A stretch of 64,000 bases of DNA from [Leptolyngbya] sp. JSC-1 (GTDB lineage Bacteria > Cyanobacteriota > Cyanobacteriia > Elainellales > Elainellaceae), in the NCBI GenBank assembly GCA_000733415.1, contig KL662191.1, positions 1,404,676-1,468,675 on the forward strand, in the 5' to 3' direction. Made by a program: the position numbers and the translations under genes. Positions within the stretch are counted from its first letter, which is position 1. The number at the start of each line of letters is the position of its first letter. The notes under the pieces are model-generated. The model worked only from the letters and a program-made list of their open reading frames with translations, did not search any database and had not been told where the DNA came from. This document shows positions 8,049 to 16,450 of this stretch, in pieces.

Positions 8049-9893
8049 CTAAAACGGCGTGTAGATAATCGAAAAGTAAATGCCGTTCTCTTGCCAGGTC
8101 CGCTTTTCCCCTTCCACATCCACCAACGGAATGCCCCAATCTAACCGAGCCGAGAAATCGTTGTGCTGCCAGAGCAGACCTACTCCCGCCCCGATTAGCG
8201 TGCTGGGATCCAACTCCACATCTGGGTTGTTCCACGCCGTTCCCACATCAATAAACGGCACGATTTGCAAGACGCCTTGAATTTCGGGCACCCGCAAAAC
8301 CGGCACTCGTACTTCTGTCGAGAAGAGGGCACCATTGTTGGTCAGGATGGCATCTTGCCGATAGCCCCGCACACTCTGAGCGCCGCCAATGCTGAACTGC
8401 TCCAGCGACACTAACGGACTATCAGAGAATTGCACATCGGTACGCACCAGCAGCAGCAGATCGGGAGCCAGCAACCGCACCCACTGGCCCTGCCCCCGCC
8501 ACGCTAAAAAGCGGCTATCTGCTGTTTCATCACTCACCGTTGCCCCTAGCCAATCCACCCCCAGACTAAACTGAGACCGCACAGCAAACACATGCTGACT
8601 GCTGCGTTCTGTCCATTCTTGGAAGAAGCGTAATGCCGAAACCTTGGTGCGGCCCTCTTCGTCGGCATCCAGCGATAGGGGAAACCCTTCTCCGTCAATT
8701 TGGGTTTGGCTCTCTTGTCGAGACGCGGTGAAACCGAGCGCGAATTCTTCGGTAGGGGTCTGGATCAGGGGCTGGCGTAGGGTGATTTCGTAGTACTGGG
8801 AGGGCGCATCGATATTTAGCTGATCAAAGGGTTCCTCGATCACTTCACTGTTGGCGCGACCGGCGGCAAGCCTCAGGGTGCCGTTGCGCGGATTCAGCGG
8901 CAGAGTGTAGCTGGCATTCACCTCGTTGCTGCCGTCGGTGTTGGTGTAGCCTACACTCAGGGCATCGCCTAAGCCCGTCAGGTTGCCTTGATCAAACTGA
9001 ATCTGTCGCCGAAAGCTGCCGACGCTGGGTGAGCGACCATTATCAGCACTCAGCTGCACATTAAATGAATCGGCTTCTTGCACTTCGACCTGCAACACGC
9101 TTGTTCCGGGACGGGTACCGGCCTGCAAATCGGCAGAAATAGTCTGAATCAAGGGATCCAGTTGCAGCAACTGTAAGCCTTCTAGCAGCCGATTCTGGTT
9201 CAAGGGGGTACTGGCGGCCAGCGCTAAGCGACTGCGGACATAGCCTGGATTTAAGCGGCGGGTACCGGTGACGTTGATTTCTTCCAAACTGCCTTCCAGC
9301 ACCTGAATCGTCACAATGCCGTCTTCAACCGTTTGGGGTGGAATGAAGGCACCAGAGGTGATGTAGCCTTGGTCCACATAGAGCTGAGTTACCGCTGAGC
9401 GGGCTTGCAGCAGTTCGGCAAAGCTAATTTCGCGACCGCTAAACGGAGCCGTAGCCTCAGCCAATTCCGCTTCGGTAAATACAGTACTGCCCACTACGTT
9501 GAAGCGCTCGACAAATACGGTGGCCGGCACATCTCCCGGCAGGTCTTCGGGCTGGACGGGGGCAGGCGTGGGTAACAGGTCTTCTGGAGCAGGCAATTGG
9601 GGTAGTGGCTGTTCGGGCAAAGGCAGTGTGGGGCGAGGTGGCGTGATGCGGGTAGGCTGATTGGCTGGTAGGTCTATTTCGGGTAGCGGTGCAGAGGGCA
9701 CCAAGGGATTAACCTGCTGAGCAATATCCTGTTCTGGCAATGGCACAGCTAGTGGAACTGAATTCGGTGATGGAGTGATCGGTAGAACCTGGAGCGGGGC
9801 TGATGCCGCTAGAGCCTGAAAAGGATCTAACCCTATTGCTGCCAGTTCAAGCACTACGGTTGTTCCAACTCCCCACCATCGCTGCTCTGACAC
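8049..9893 (-). CDS. Two-partner secretion outer-membrane transporter (TpsB/ShlB/FhaC family)
   Basis: Outer-membrane protein expected to export a TpsA partner. After a signal-like segment (VVLELAAIGLDPFQALAA) comes a Pro-rich linker, a POTRA domain (FVERFNVVGSTVFTEAEL), a second POTRA-like segment (INVTGTRRLNPGYVRSRL) and a C-terminal beta-barrel with SVRGYRQDAILTNNG, matching the family's conserved VRGY motif, and a terminal aromatic Phe (IIYTPF). I place the start at GTG 9893, giving 614 residues, because GAGGAGGAG sits eight bases upstream. A longer frame to 10067 runs through the heptamer DNA repeat and reads PHSPLPTPHSP, which is not protein-like. No TpsA-like gene is nearby. Confidence 0.9.
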   Translation of the reverse strand: MSEQRWWGVGTTVVLELAAIGLDPFQALAASAPLQVLPITPSPNSVPLAVPLPEQDIAQQVNPLVPSAPLPEIDLPANQPTRITPPRPTLPLPEQPLPQLPAPEDLLPTPAPVQPEDLPGDVPATVFVERFNVVGSTVFTEAELAEATAPFSGREISFAELLQARSAVTQLYVDQGYITSGAFIPPQTVEDGIVTIQVLEGSLEEINVTGTRRLNPGYVRSRLALAASTPLNQNRLLEGLQLLQLDPLIQTISADLQAGTRPGTSVLQVEVQEADSFNVQLSADNGRSPSVGSFRRQIQFDQGNLTGLGDALSVGYTNTDGSNEVNASYTLPLNPRNGTLRLAAGRANSEVIEEPFDQLNIDAPSQYYEITLRQPLIQTPTEEFALGFTASRQESQTQIDGEGFPLSLDADEEGRTKVSALRFFQEWTERSSQHVFAVRSQFSLGVDWLGATVSDETADSRFLAWRGQGQWVRLLAPDLLLLVRTDVQFSDSPLVSLEQFSIGGAQSVRGYRQDAILTNNGALFSTEVRVPVLRVPEIQGVLQIVPFIDVGTAWNNPDVELDPSTLIGAGVGLLWQHNDFSARLDWGIPLVDVEGEKRTWQENGIYFSIIYTPF

Positions 9894-10002
9894 GTGTTTC
9901 TCCTCCTCAGACAGGCTGCTTGTTAGAAATATTACTGTACTGGGAGCGGTTAATAGCAGGACTGAGTGAGTTGGGGAAGGTATTGAGGAGTCAGGAGTCA
10001 GG

Positions 10003-10044
10003 AGTGGGGAGTGGGGAGTGGGGAGTGGGGAGTGGGGAGTGGGG
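10003..10044. repeat. Heptamer tandem repeat (AGTGGGG)6
   Basis: Six perfect copies of AGTGGGG follow degenerate CAGGAGT units at about 9988-10002, upstream of the TpsB gene. The following bases (10075-10110) hold further degenerate CTCCTGACT-like units in the other orientation, so the region can fold. It resembles the array at 714-787 in unit length. Confidence 0.95.
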
Positions 10045-10130
10045 CTTTCTAGAACGCCAACCGACATTCTGGCTCCTTTGCTCCTGGCTCCTAACTTCTG
10101 ACTCCTATCTCCTGATTCTTACCTCTCGCT

Positions 10131-10331
10131 TTAGCGAATCAACACCGTCATATACTTGCCTTGATCAAACGGCGATGGAATCAATGGACTGAATTTGTTG
10201 CGATCGGTGACAAACTTGCGGGCACAGAATTCATTGATCTGGTGATTCACGCAGTCTCGGGTACCGATAATCCAGATTTGCACTTTTTCGTCATCATGGA
10301 TATTCAACAATTTGTTCAATTCAGTAGTCAT
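10131..10331 (-). CDS. Small conserved-looking protein of unknown function (66 aa)
   Basis: The 66-residue sequence looks like a folded small protein: MTTELNKLLNIHDDEKVQIWIIGTR, then NHQINEFCARKFVTDR, then SPLIPSPFDQGKYMTVLIR. It has no membrane span and one Cys pair (TRDCVN, NEFCAR). A GAGG lies about 11 bases before the ATG at 10331. An overlapping plus-strand frame of 73 codons (10161-10382) is less protein-like. I do not know its function. It is upstream of, and in the same direction as, the TpsB gene, but the heptamer array separates them. Confidence 0.6.
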   Translation of the reverse strand: MTTELNKLLNIHDDEKVQIWIIGTRDCVNHQINEFCARKFVTDRNKFSPLIPSPFDQGKYMTVLIR

Positions 10332-10732
10332 CGTAATACAGCCTCGCTTTTCAGTTTCGAGAAGAAACAGCTCAAGGCTTGATGCCCTGACTACTCCTGA
10401 CCATTACGGTCTGCATCAAGCGAGGCAGCGAGATTGTACAATCAACACAGCCTTGCTCTCTGGAAGGTTCAGAGAGTCAGGTGAGCTGGTCCATGAGTGT
10501 TGCGAGCACTTTTGGATCAGCGCCCTAGGTTGTCCTTGAGCCAAATTACTGATTCTCTTTAGGGCAAAGAAAAACCAGTACTGGACAGGATAAACCATAC
10601 GCTGCATAAACACAAGCGGATTGCAGCAGTTGTTAACAGTTGTTGATTTTAGCTCAACCAAGCTTGCTCGATGCCATGGGAAACAGAGTATCGCTAAAAG
10701 CTGTGAAGAACGTGCGCAGGGGTAATAAAACT
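10332..10732. other. Intergenic region, no supported gene
   Basis: An 81-codon minus-strand frame (10416-10661) contains VYPVQYWFFFALKRISNL but lacks a ribosome binding site and its ends look like noise. It may be a remnant. Nothing else was seen. Confidence 0.4.
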
Positions 10733-10831
10733 ATGAAAGTTTCACTTGATACATCCATTATTGTTGAAACCTCACTTTCAGAGCATCCAAGTTATATATT
10801 CTGGTTCGTCCGACTTCAACCAGCAGATTGA
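10733..10831 (+). pseudogene. N-terminal remnant of a PIN-domain toxin
   Basis: The frame begins MKVSLDTSIIVETSLSEHP, the beta-strand and first catalytic Asp typical of PIN-domain (VapC-like) ribonucleases, then runs out after 32 codons at TGA. The rest of the domain, with its other acidic residues, is missing in all frames nearby. Being so short, the match could be chance, but it sits among other broken toxin-antitoxin-like genes. Confidence 0.35.
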
Positions 10832-10951
10832 CAATGGAGGTGGACAGGTTTCAACCCAACTTCTTTAATGAAATTGGCTCTTTCCGAACAGGCATAGATG
10901 ATCATAAATAAGATGATCATAAAAAGACAGAACTCCCCTCCGAATTGAACA

Positions 10952-11125
10952 ATGCTAGCACTTATTCAATCCGCCTCCGAGATCTGCGATAGGAATTTAT
11001 CAGACTATGATCATACAGCCGTAGAGTCAGACTTAGTGCTCACACAGGACGAGTCAGAATCAATTGTGACTGATTTTATAGCCGATTTAAGAGCATATTT
11101 AGTTAGTCGAGGGGTCGCTTTATGA
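10952..11125 (+). CDS. Small acidic protein, first gene of a decayed coupled pair
   Basis: A 57-residue acidic, helical protein (LALIQSASEICDRNLSDYD, then DESESIVTDFIADLRAYLVSRGVAL). It is not a family I recognise. Its TGA stop overlaps an ATG as ATGA (11122-11125), a layout typical of translationally coupled antitoxin-toxin pairs. The following frame is broken (next entry). Size and coupling suggest an antitoxin-like role, but this is inference. No clear ribosome binding site precedes the ATG. Confidence 0.45.
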   Translation: MLALIQSASEICDRNLSDYDHTAVESDLVLTQDESESIVTDFIADLRAYLVSRGVAL

Positions 11126-11297
11126 ATTTAGATATAATCTGCAAACGGATCAACAAAGATATTTGGATGAAGTCATAAATCAATTCAAGAAGTCTTCTCG
11201 TCTAACCCACGTTGACTACGATTTGAAAGAACGAGCAGAAGGCGATTACTTGATCATTTACCTAGGCAATCCAACAGATCGTTTTTTGGATTGCTAA
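11122..11297 (+). pseudogene. Frameshifted second gene of the coupled pair
   Basis: From 11124 to TAA 11295 a continuous frame reads EFRYNLQTDQQRYLDEVI, then SRLTHVDYDLKERAEGDYLIIYLGNPTDRFLDC, clearly protein-like. It has no start codon of its own. The ATG that overlaps the upstream stop (11122-11124) leads into another frame that stops after 18 codons. One missing base right after the ATG would restore MEFRYNL. So this is a gene inactivated at its second codon, or a sequencing error at that point. The protein family is unknown to me. Confidence 0.5.
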
Positions 11298-11349
11298 AGC
11301 AAAGTTTGAATACCCTACAGCGTTTCCACTCATGTGAGGTACAGAGGGT

Positions 11350-11664
11350 GTGGGGGCAGTGCCCCTGCACTCCGTTTTTCGTACAACCTTTCATAAAATT
11401 GAAGAGTTAATCACGTTACGTCTTCTACACATTCTACATTCTGAGATCACTCCTGGTGAAGTTGAACGACGCTTTATGACTCTTATGCTGGATTATGGCT
11501 TTTATGTAGGTATACGCGCAAGAAGTGTCAATTTGTTTTCCGAAGAACCCAAGCCTATTCTTGCGAAGGATGTAAGATTATTTCCCATATTTCAGTTATC
11601 TTCAGTGCAAGAGGTTCTTGCACCAAGTAGATCTAGCAAAAAGACTAGTAAAAAGAAGGCATGA
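11350..11664 (+). pseudogene. Probable C-terminal fragment of an unknown protein
   Basis: The frame gives 104 residues. The first dozen come from a GGGGCAGTGCCCC hairpin sequence and look like noise. From KIEELITLRLLHILHSEI on it is protein-like: TPGEVERRFMTLMLDYGFYVGIRARSV, then KDVRLFPIFQLSSVQEVL, with a Ser/Lys-rich tail ending in KKTSKKKA. A basic tail and no upstream domain suggest the end of a longer gene whose beginning was lost. I do not recognise the family. Its stop overlaps the ATG of the next remnant as ATGA. Confidence 0.4.
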
Positions 11665-11913
11665 GCAAACCTTTGGTACTAGTTTTACATCAGCGGATGC
11701 AAGCTAATCGGACGAGATTCAGCCCCTTGACGCCGGTTGGTAGAATAAAGGAAATATCAATCTACCAGCAACTTACGCTAACGACCGTTGAAAACATTTA
11801 TCAGGATGGGCAAATTCAGTTTGCCGAGTTACCGTAAGATGTGAGTAATTGCTCCCAGGTTCCCGTTACATTGTTGGTGAGAGCATGTTGGTGAGAGCAT
11901 GTTGGTGAGAGCA
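11661..11913 (+). pseudogene. Broken antitoxin-like gene with an in-frame stop and 14-base repeats
   Basis: From ATG 11661 the frame starts MSKPLVLVLHQRM and then changes character to LTLTTVENIYQDGQIQFAELP before TAA at 11835. After the stop the same frame continues DVSNCSQVPVTLLV. TVE.IYQDGQI.L.E.P..V recalls the small beta-barrel antitoxin-like proteins that begin with (V)(E/T)AIYENG. The TAA is one base from CAA. The last part runs into three tandem copies of TTGGTGAGAGCATG (11874-11915, the last copy imperfect). Looks like a fused and mutated antitoxin remnant. Confidence 0.4.
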
Positions 11914-11966
11914 ATAGTTAACTTCCTTCACAGGGTTAGAATATAGGGTAGATTCTCAAAAGAGCG

Positions 11967-12251
11967 ATGACACTGACCCTTAACCTATCACCAGAATTAG
12001 AGCAGTATCTCCTCCAGGAAGCTAATCGTCAGGAGCTTTCGGTGGAAGCAGTAGCGTTGCAGCTTTTGAAAAATTCTATTTTACTGAAGCAAAAGCAAGC
12101 TGAAGCGATTAACTTACTTCAGTCCTGGATCGAGGAAGAAGATGGATCGGAACAGCAAGAAACAGGTCAGTATCTGATTCAGGCTTTAGATGAGGATCGG
12201 TTATCGGAGCGAAAGCTATTTCCACATGAGATGAAAGGCATAACTTGGTGA
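11967..12251 (+). CDS. Antitoxin of a PIN-type toxin-antitoxin pair
   Basis: A 94-residue protein with an N-terminal LTLNLSPELEQYLLQEANRQELSVEAVALQLL segment, the ribbon-helix-helix-like pattern seen in many antitoxins (strand, then two helices), followed by an acidic C-terminal half (EEEDGSEQQETGQYLIQALDEDRLSERKLFP) suited to wrapping the toxin. The stop TGA overlaps the GTG start of the toxin as GTGA. It should neutralise the ribonuclease and repress its own operon; no operator palindrome was obvious. This is the intact pair in an otherwise decayed 2-kb stretch. Confidence 0.75.
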   Translation: MTLTLNLSPELEQYLLQEANRQELSVEAVALQLLKNSILLKQKQAEAINLLQSWIEEEDGSEQQETGQYLIQALDEDRLSERKLFPHEMKGITW

Positions 12252-12700
12252 GTCGGGTCATTGCGTTAGATACAGGACCACTTGGTTTAGTCACCAATCC
12301 AAAACTCTCCGCTGAGAGTATTGCTTGTGCTCAATGGCTACAAGCTCACATTACATCAGGGAGCCGCATTATTATTCCAGAGAGTGCAGATTACGAGGTT
12401 CGGCGAGAGTTATTACGAGCAAACAAAACAAAAGGTGTTACTCGTCTAGATGATCTAGCCAAATTTCTTGAGTATTTGCCAATTACAACAACTGCAATGC
12501 GCCAAGCAGCAAAGTTTTGGGCACAAGCTCGGCAGCCAGGACAGCCGACAGCAGGTGACAAAACAATTGATGGTGACATGATTTTGGTAGCTCAAGCAAC
12601 GACTCTGGCGCTCCCAAATCTTATCATTGCAACAACGAATGTAGGACACTTGTCGAGGTTTATAGCAGCCGAGTTGTGGCAGAACATCACTCCAAGTTGA
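12248..12700 (+). CDS. PIN-domain toxin (VapC-like ribonuclease)
   Basis: A 150-residue PIN-domain protein. VIALDTGPLGLVTNP carries the first acidic residue, PESADYEVRRELL the second, and DGDMILVAQATTLALPNLIIATTNVGHLSRF the third acidic group and the conserved Thr-Asn strand. Such proteins are Mg-dependent endoribonucleases held inactive by their antitoxin. GTG at 12248 overlaps the antitoxin stop and is preferred over TTG 12245. The targeted RNA cannot be predicted. All catalytic acids seem present, so it is probably functional. Confidence 0.8.
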   Translation: MSRVIALDTGPLGLVTNPKLSAESIACAQWLQAHITSGSRIIIPESADYEVRRELLRANKTKGVTRLDDLAKFLEYLPITTTAMRQAAKFWAQARQPGQPTAGDKTIDGDMILVAQATTLALPNLIIATTNVGHLSRFIAAELWQNITPS

Positions 12701-12718
12701 TCGCCATCTAACACTGCA

Positions 12719-13201
12719 ATGTCAATCATTGATAATAGCCAAAACCGCATGAACATTCGCGTTGCTGAATTAGACGATACCGAAACTTTGTTTGAAATTA
12801 GAACCAGCGTGATCGAAAATTACCAATCTCGTGAAGAGATTGCTGCGCTGGGCATTACTCCAGAGTCCGTCGCCCAAATGCTGGAAACTGATTGTCGCGC
12901 CTGGATTGCTGAAATTGATGAGCAACCAATTGGCTTCTCGATTGCCAATGCCACGGAAAAAACGATATTCGGACTCTTTGTGTTGCCTGCGTTTGAAGGC
13001 CGGGGAGCAGGACGCGCCTTAATGCAAGCGGCTGAAACCTGGTTGTGGTCTAGGGAAATTGCAGAGATTTGGTTAGTCACCGGCAACGACCCTAGTTTGA
13101 GGGCCTATGGGTTCTATCTGCATCTCGGTTGGGTTCCAGTCGGGGTTGAAGCAGATGGCGATTTCAAAGGAGAAATGAAATTTGTCAAAAGGTGCTTATA
13201 G
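12719..13201 (+). CDS. GNAT-family N-acetyltransferase
   Basis: A 160-residue acetyltransferase. The acetyl-CoA loop is visible in LFVLPAFEGRGAGRALMQAAETWL (about 86-110, R/Q-x-x-G-x-G/A pattern). The core strands IWLVTGNDPSLRAYGFYLHLGWVPVG, with the conserved aromatic Tyr, follow. The acceptor substrate is not predictable. Start at ATG 12719; MNIRVAEL at 12749 is an alternative that removes ten residues outside the domain. The gene follows the toxin by 18 bases but is probably unrelated. Confidence 0.85.
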   Translation: MSIIDNSQNRMNIRVAELDDTETLFEIRTSVIENYQSREEIAALGITPESVAQMLETDCRAWIAEIDEQPIGFSIANATEKTIFGLFVLPAFEGRGAGRALMQAAETWLWSREIAEIWLVTGNDPSLRAYGFYLHLGWVPVGVEADGDFKGEMKFVKRCL

Positions 13202-13398
13202 CGACTATTAACCCAGGTTCCTGGCTTTTGGAAGAATCAAGGTGATTGTCAAATATACTGAAATCATAAAGTAATTAGGCTGGATGCTCGATCCAGATGA
13301 TTATTCTGTTTTATTTTTCACCTCCCAACAGGCACCGAAAGTTTATAGAGAAGAGCATTCGCTGCAAAGTAATAGAAGACATTCAGTTGACCCTAATT

Positions 13399-14658
13399 TC
13401 ACGGCGCAAACACCGTCAATCCTCCCGGAACACATTCAATTTCTACTGGTGTAGTGCCAATGACTTCACCATCGACCACAACTTTTTGCGGCGGATTGGT
13501 AGTGACCTTGAGGCGACGCGCTCCCATATGCACAACGTTGGGGCTATTCACTGGTTTCATCAAGGCGGCTCCAAGCAGTTGGGTCATTAACCGAATGGCC
13601 TCCAGCTTGCTGCTGGCGCTGGCAATGGTCACATCCAGCAGGCCATCGTCAAATACGACTTGGCCAATCCCTTGAGCCAAAACCGAGGTGATCGGAGCCG
13701 CATTGGCAATCGTAATCGCTCCAGCTTGGAAGCGTTCGATCTTGCCGTCCATTTCAATTTCAGTGTCAAATAGCTGCTGTTCATCGAGTTGCTGCCAGCC
13801 CGCCATCAGGTAGGCCAATGCGCCCCAACGATCTTTGGTTTCCCGGTCGGCTCGTTCTACTACTTCGGCTTCGAGGCCAATTCCCGCTAGTAATACCATC
13901 GGCAGGCCGTTACAGTAAGCCGCATCCACATTACGGGTTTTTCCAGCCAAAATCACCTGACAGGCATTGCGAATCGGCGTCAGGGTGGCAGAAATTCCCA
14001 GCGCTGCCGCAAAGGCATTGGCCGTACCGCGAGGAATGATGCCTAACGGCGTTTCTGTACCAATCAGAGCACCCGCCACTGCAGAAACCGTGCCATCGCC
14101 ACCGGAAGCAATCACCAAATCGGCATGCGCCGCCACCGCCTTTTCCGCCAAATGCTCAGCGCATACTTCCACGCTGGTTTGGTGCACCTCCAGGTGAAAA
14201 TGGGGTTCCAGCATCCGCTGAATCAGCTCCAGCTCCTGTTCCGAATTGCCCTGTCCCGCAACTGGATTAAAGATCAAATGGGCTACCCGCGTGCGAGCCA
14301 AGCTGCCAACAATCGCCATAGCGGTTGCCAAATTGGTGGCTAGCGGCACGTTATGCAAATCGCACATCTGGCGCAGTGTCTGAACTGCCGGATCGACAGA
14401 TGATGTTGCAGCGTCTACCAAAAAAATTGCCGCCGCTATATTTCCCGCCGCCACCTCTGCCGCAATCTGGACTTCGCCACCCGACGCCTCAGCCAGCAAC
14501 AGTTCTACTGTTAAATTCGGCACTGTTTGCAAGCGTTCACCTGTAACCTGGGGAGCCAACAGCCGATAGCGCGCAAACACAGGCTGATACTCGCGCACAA
14601 GAGCGACAAGGGCATCACGATGGCGATCATGGGCCAGCAGGGCAAGGGTGGCAGTCAT
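13399..14658 (-). CDS. Methylglyoxal synthase-like / diacylglycerol kinase fusion
   Basis: 419 residues in two parts. Residues 1-120 follow methylglyoxal synthase (LALLAHDRHR; GGEVQIAAEVAAGNIAAAIFLVD; NVPLATNLATA). Residues 125-419 are a lipid/diacylglycerol kinase catalytic domain, with the phosphate-binding FNPVAGQGN, the nucleotide loop SGGDGTVSAVAGAL, and IPRGTANAFAAALG. The kinase half looks active. In the first half the catalytic Asp of GGD is Glu and the PHDPDV motif reads SVDPAV, so methylglyoxal production is doubtful; it may be regulatory. It sits alone between convergent and divergent neighbours. Confidence 0.88.
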   Translation of the reverse strand: MTATLALLAHDRHRDALVALVREYQPVFARYRLLAPQVTGERLQTVPNLTVELLLAEASGGEVQIAAEVAAGNIAAAIFLVDAATSSVDPAVQTLRQMCDLHNVPLATNLATAMAIVGSLARTRVAHLIFNPVAGQGNSEQELELIQRMLEPHFHLEVHQTSVEVCAEHLAEKAVAAHADLVIASGGDGTVSAVAGALIGTETPLGIIPRGTANAFAAALGISATLTPIRNACQVILAGKTRNVDAAYCNGLPMVLLAGIGLEAEVVERADRETKDRWGALAYLMAGWQQLDEQQLFDTEIEMDGKIERFQAGAITIANAAPITSVLAQGIGQVVFDDGLLDVTIASASSKLEAIRLMTQLLGAALMKPVNSPNVVHMGARRLKVTTNPPQKVVVDGEVIGTTPVEIECVPGGLTVFAP

Positions 14659-14926
14659 AAAGGGATCAAGAAGGGCAAAAAATAGAGGGAAGATGTCTAG
14701 ATATGTCGTCAGACCAACACTAGGCTTCAGTTTCGCACAGTTTCACAAAAGTTGAGATTTATCTAGAAATCTGTCAATCGAAGGGTGATAAGGTCATTAT
14801 GAAGAAGGTAGCCGGTTTTGACCATCTGACTGGAGTTGGATTTTGTAGAATGGTTGCCGGCAGCCGCTTTGGAACTGGCTGAATTGAAGTTCATTCCAAA
14901 TCATCAAATCAACCTTCAAACGCGCT

Positions 14927-16267
14927 ATGCAAGAATTGACCCGTCCCGTAACCCAACTGACCCGTGCCGATTTGGAAGCCTTCTGGATGCCGTTCACCGC
15001 AAACCGGCAATTCAAAGACAACCCGCGGCTGTTCGTGGCGGCCAAAGACATGCACTACACCACCATCGACGGGCGGCAAGTCCTAGACGGTACAGCCGGG
15101 TTGTGGTGCGTCAATGCGGGCCACTGTCGGCCCCAAATCGTTGAGGCGATCCATCAACAGGTGGCTACGATGGACTACGCCCCGGCCTTCCAAATGGGAC
15201 ATCCGGGCGCATTTACGCTGGCTACCCGCTTGGCCGAGCTGCTGCCAGGCGACTTAAATCATGTCTTTTTTGCCAATTCTGGCTCCGAGGCAGTCGATTC
15301 TGCCCTCAAAATTGCTCTGGCCTACCACCGTGCCAAAGGCGAAGGCACGCGGCAACGCTTGATTGGACGAGAACGGGGCTATCATGGCGTCGGGTTTGGC
15401 GGCATTTCCGTGGGCGGCATTGGCCCCAACCGCAAGTTTTTTGGCAGCCTGCTCACCGGTGTGGATCACCTGCCCCACACCCACAATTTGCAGCAAAACG
15501 CCTTTAGCCGCAACCAGCCAGAATGGGGCGCACACTTGGCCGACGAACTAGAGCGCATTGTGGCGCTGCATGATGCGTCTAACATTGCGGCTGTGATTGT
15601 AGAACCCGTAGCTGGCTCAACCGGCGTGCTAATTCCACCCAAGGGCTACCTAGAGCGACTGCGGGCGATTTGCGACAAGTATGGCATTCTGCTGATTTTT
15701 GACGAGGTGATCACCGGCTTTGGGCGGCTGGGCGCGGGTTTTGCGGCAGACTATTTCGGCGTCATTCCCGATATGATTACCGTCGCCAAGGGCATCACTA
15801 ATGGCACCGTACCGATGGGAGCCGTATTCGTGCGCCAAGACATCTACGATACGTTCATGCATGGTCCAGATAACGCGATTGAATTGTTTCACGGCTACAC
15901 CTACTCTGGCCATCCAGTCGCCTGTGCTGCCGCCTTAGCCACTTTAGATATTTACCAACAAGAAGGCTTGTTTGACCGCGCTCGCAGCCTAGCCTCCTAC
16001 TGGGAAGAGGCCGTGCATTCCCTCAAGGGGCTGCCCCATGTAATTGACACCCGCAACTTAGGGTTAATTGCCGGCATCGAGCTAGAATCGATTCCTGGCA
16101 AACCAACCGCACGCGCCTTTGAGTGCTTTTTGCGCTGCTACGAGCGGGGTCTGCTAATCCGCACCACTGGCGACATTATTGCCCTTTCACCCCCGCTAAT
16201 TATCGAGAAGCAGCACATTGACCAGCTCTTTGGCATGTTAGCTGAGGTTTTGAAAGAGCTACCCTAG
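14927..16267 (+). CDS. Class III aminotransferase (omega-amino acid-pyruvate type)
   Basis: A 446-residue PLP enzyme of aminotransferase class III. The motif LIFDEVITGFGRLG holds the Asp that pairs with the PLP ring nitrogen, and ITVAKGITNG the Schiff-base Lys. The N-terminal DGTAGLWCVNAGHCRP and FANSGSEAVDSALK build the cofactor phosphate site, and HGYTYSGHPVACAAALA contains the conserved Thr. The N-terminal FWMPFTANRQFK wording is typical of beta-alanine/omega-amino acid-pyruvate aminotransferases. Exact donor is uncertain; putrescine, beta-alanine or GABA-like donors are family possibilities. Confidence 0.9.
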   Translation: MQELTRPVTQLTRADLEAFWMPFTANRQFKDNPRLFVAAKDMHYTTIDGRQVLDGTAGLWCVNAGHCRPQIVEAIHQQVATMDYAPAFQMGHPGAFTLATRLAELLPGDLNHVFFANSGSEAVDSALKIALAYHRAKGEGTRQRLIGRERGYHGVGFGGISVGGIGPNRKFFGSLLTGVDHLPHTHNLQQNAFSRNQPEWGAHLADELERIVALHDASNIAAVIVEPVAGSTGVLIPPKGYLERLRAICDKYGILLIFDEVITGFGRLGAGFAADYFGVIPDMITVAKGITNGTVPMGAVFVRQDIYDTFMHGPDNAIELFHGYTYSGHPVACAAALATLDIYQQEGLFDRARSLASYWEEAVHSLKGLPHVIDTRNLGLIAGIELESIPGKPTARAFECFLRCYERGLLIRTTGDIIALSPPLIIEKQHIDQLFGMLAEVLKELP

Positions 16268-16450
16268 ACCACAACGATAGATCATACGATTCTACGTACA
16301 AATAGCAGCCGGAATTGCTCCTGCTCCTGACTCTTGGCCCCCCTGCAGCAAGCTTCCCCAGTTGCCTCCAAATCAAACGATACAATGAAACCATTGCCCC
16401 GCCTAAGCCAATCGGACTGGAGCGGGGCGGTTGATTTAGTTGGAGTGCTC

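Noticed and set aside
10416..10661. 81-codon minus-strand frame
   Set aside because: The middle looks slightly protein-like but it lacks a start signal and recognisable family; noted as intergenic.
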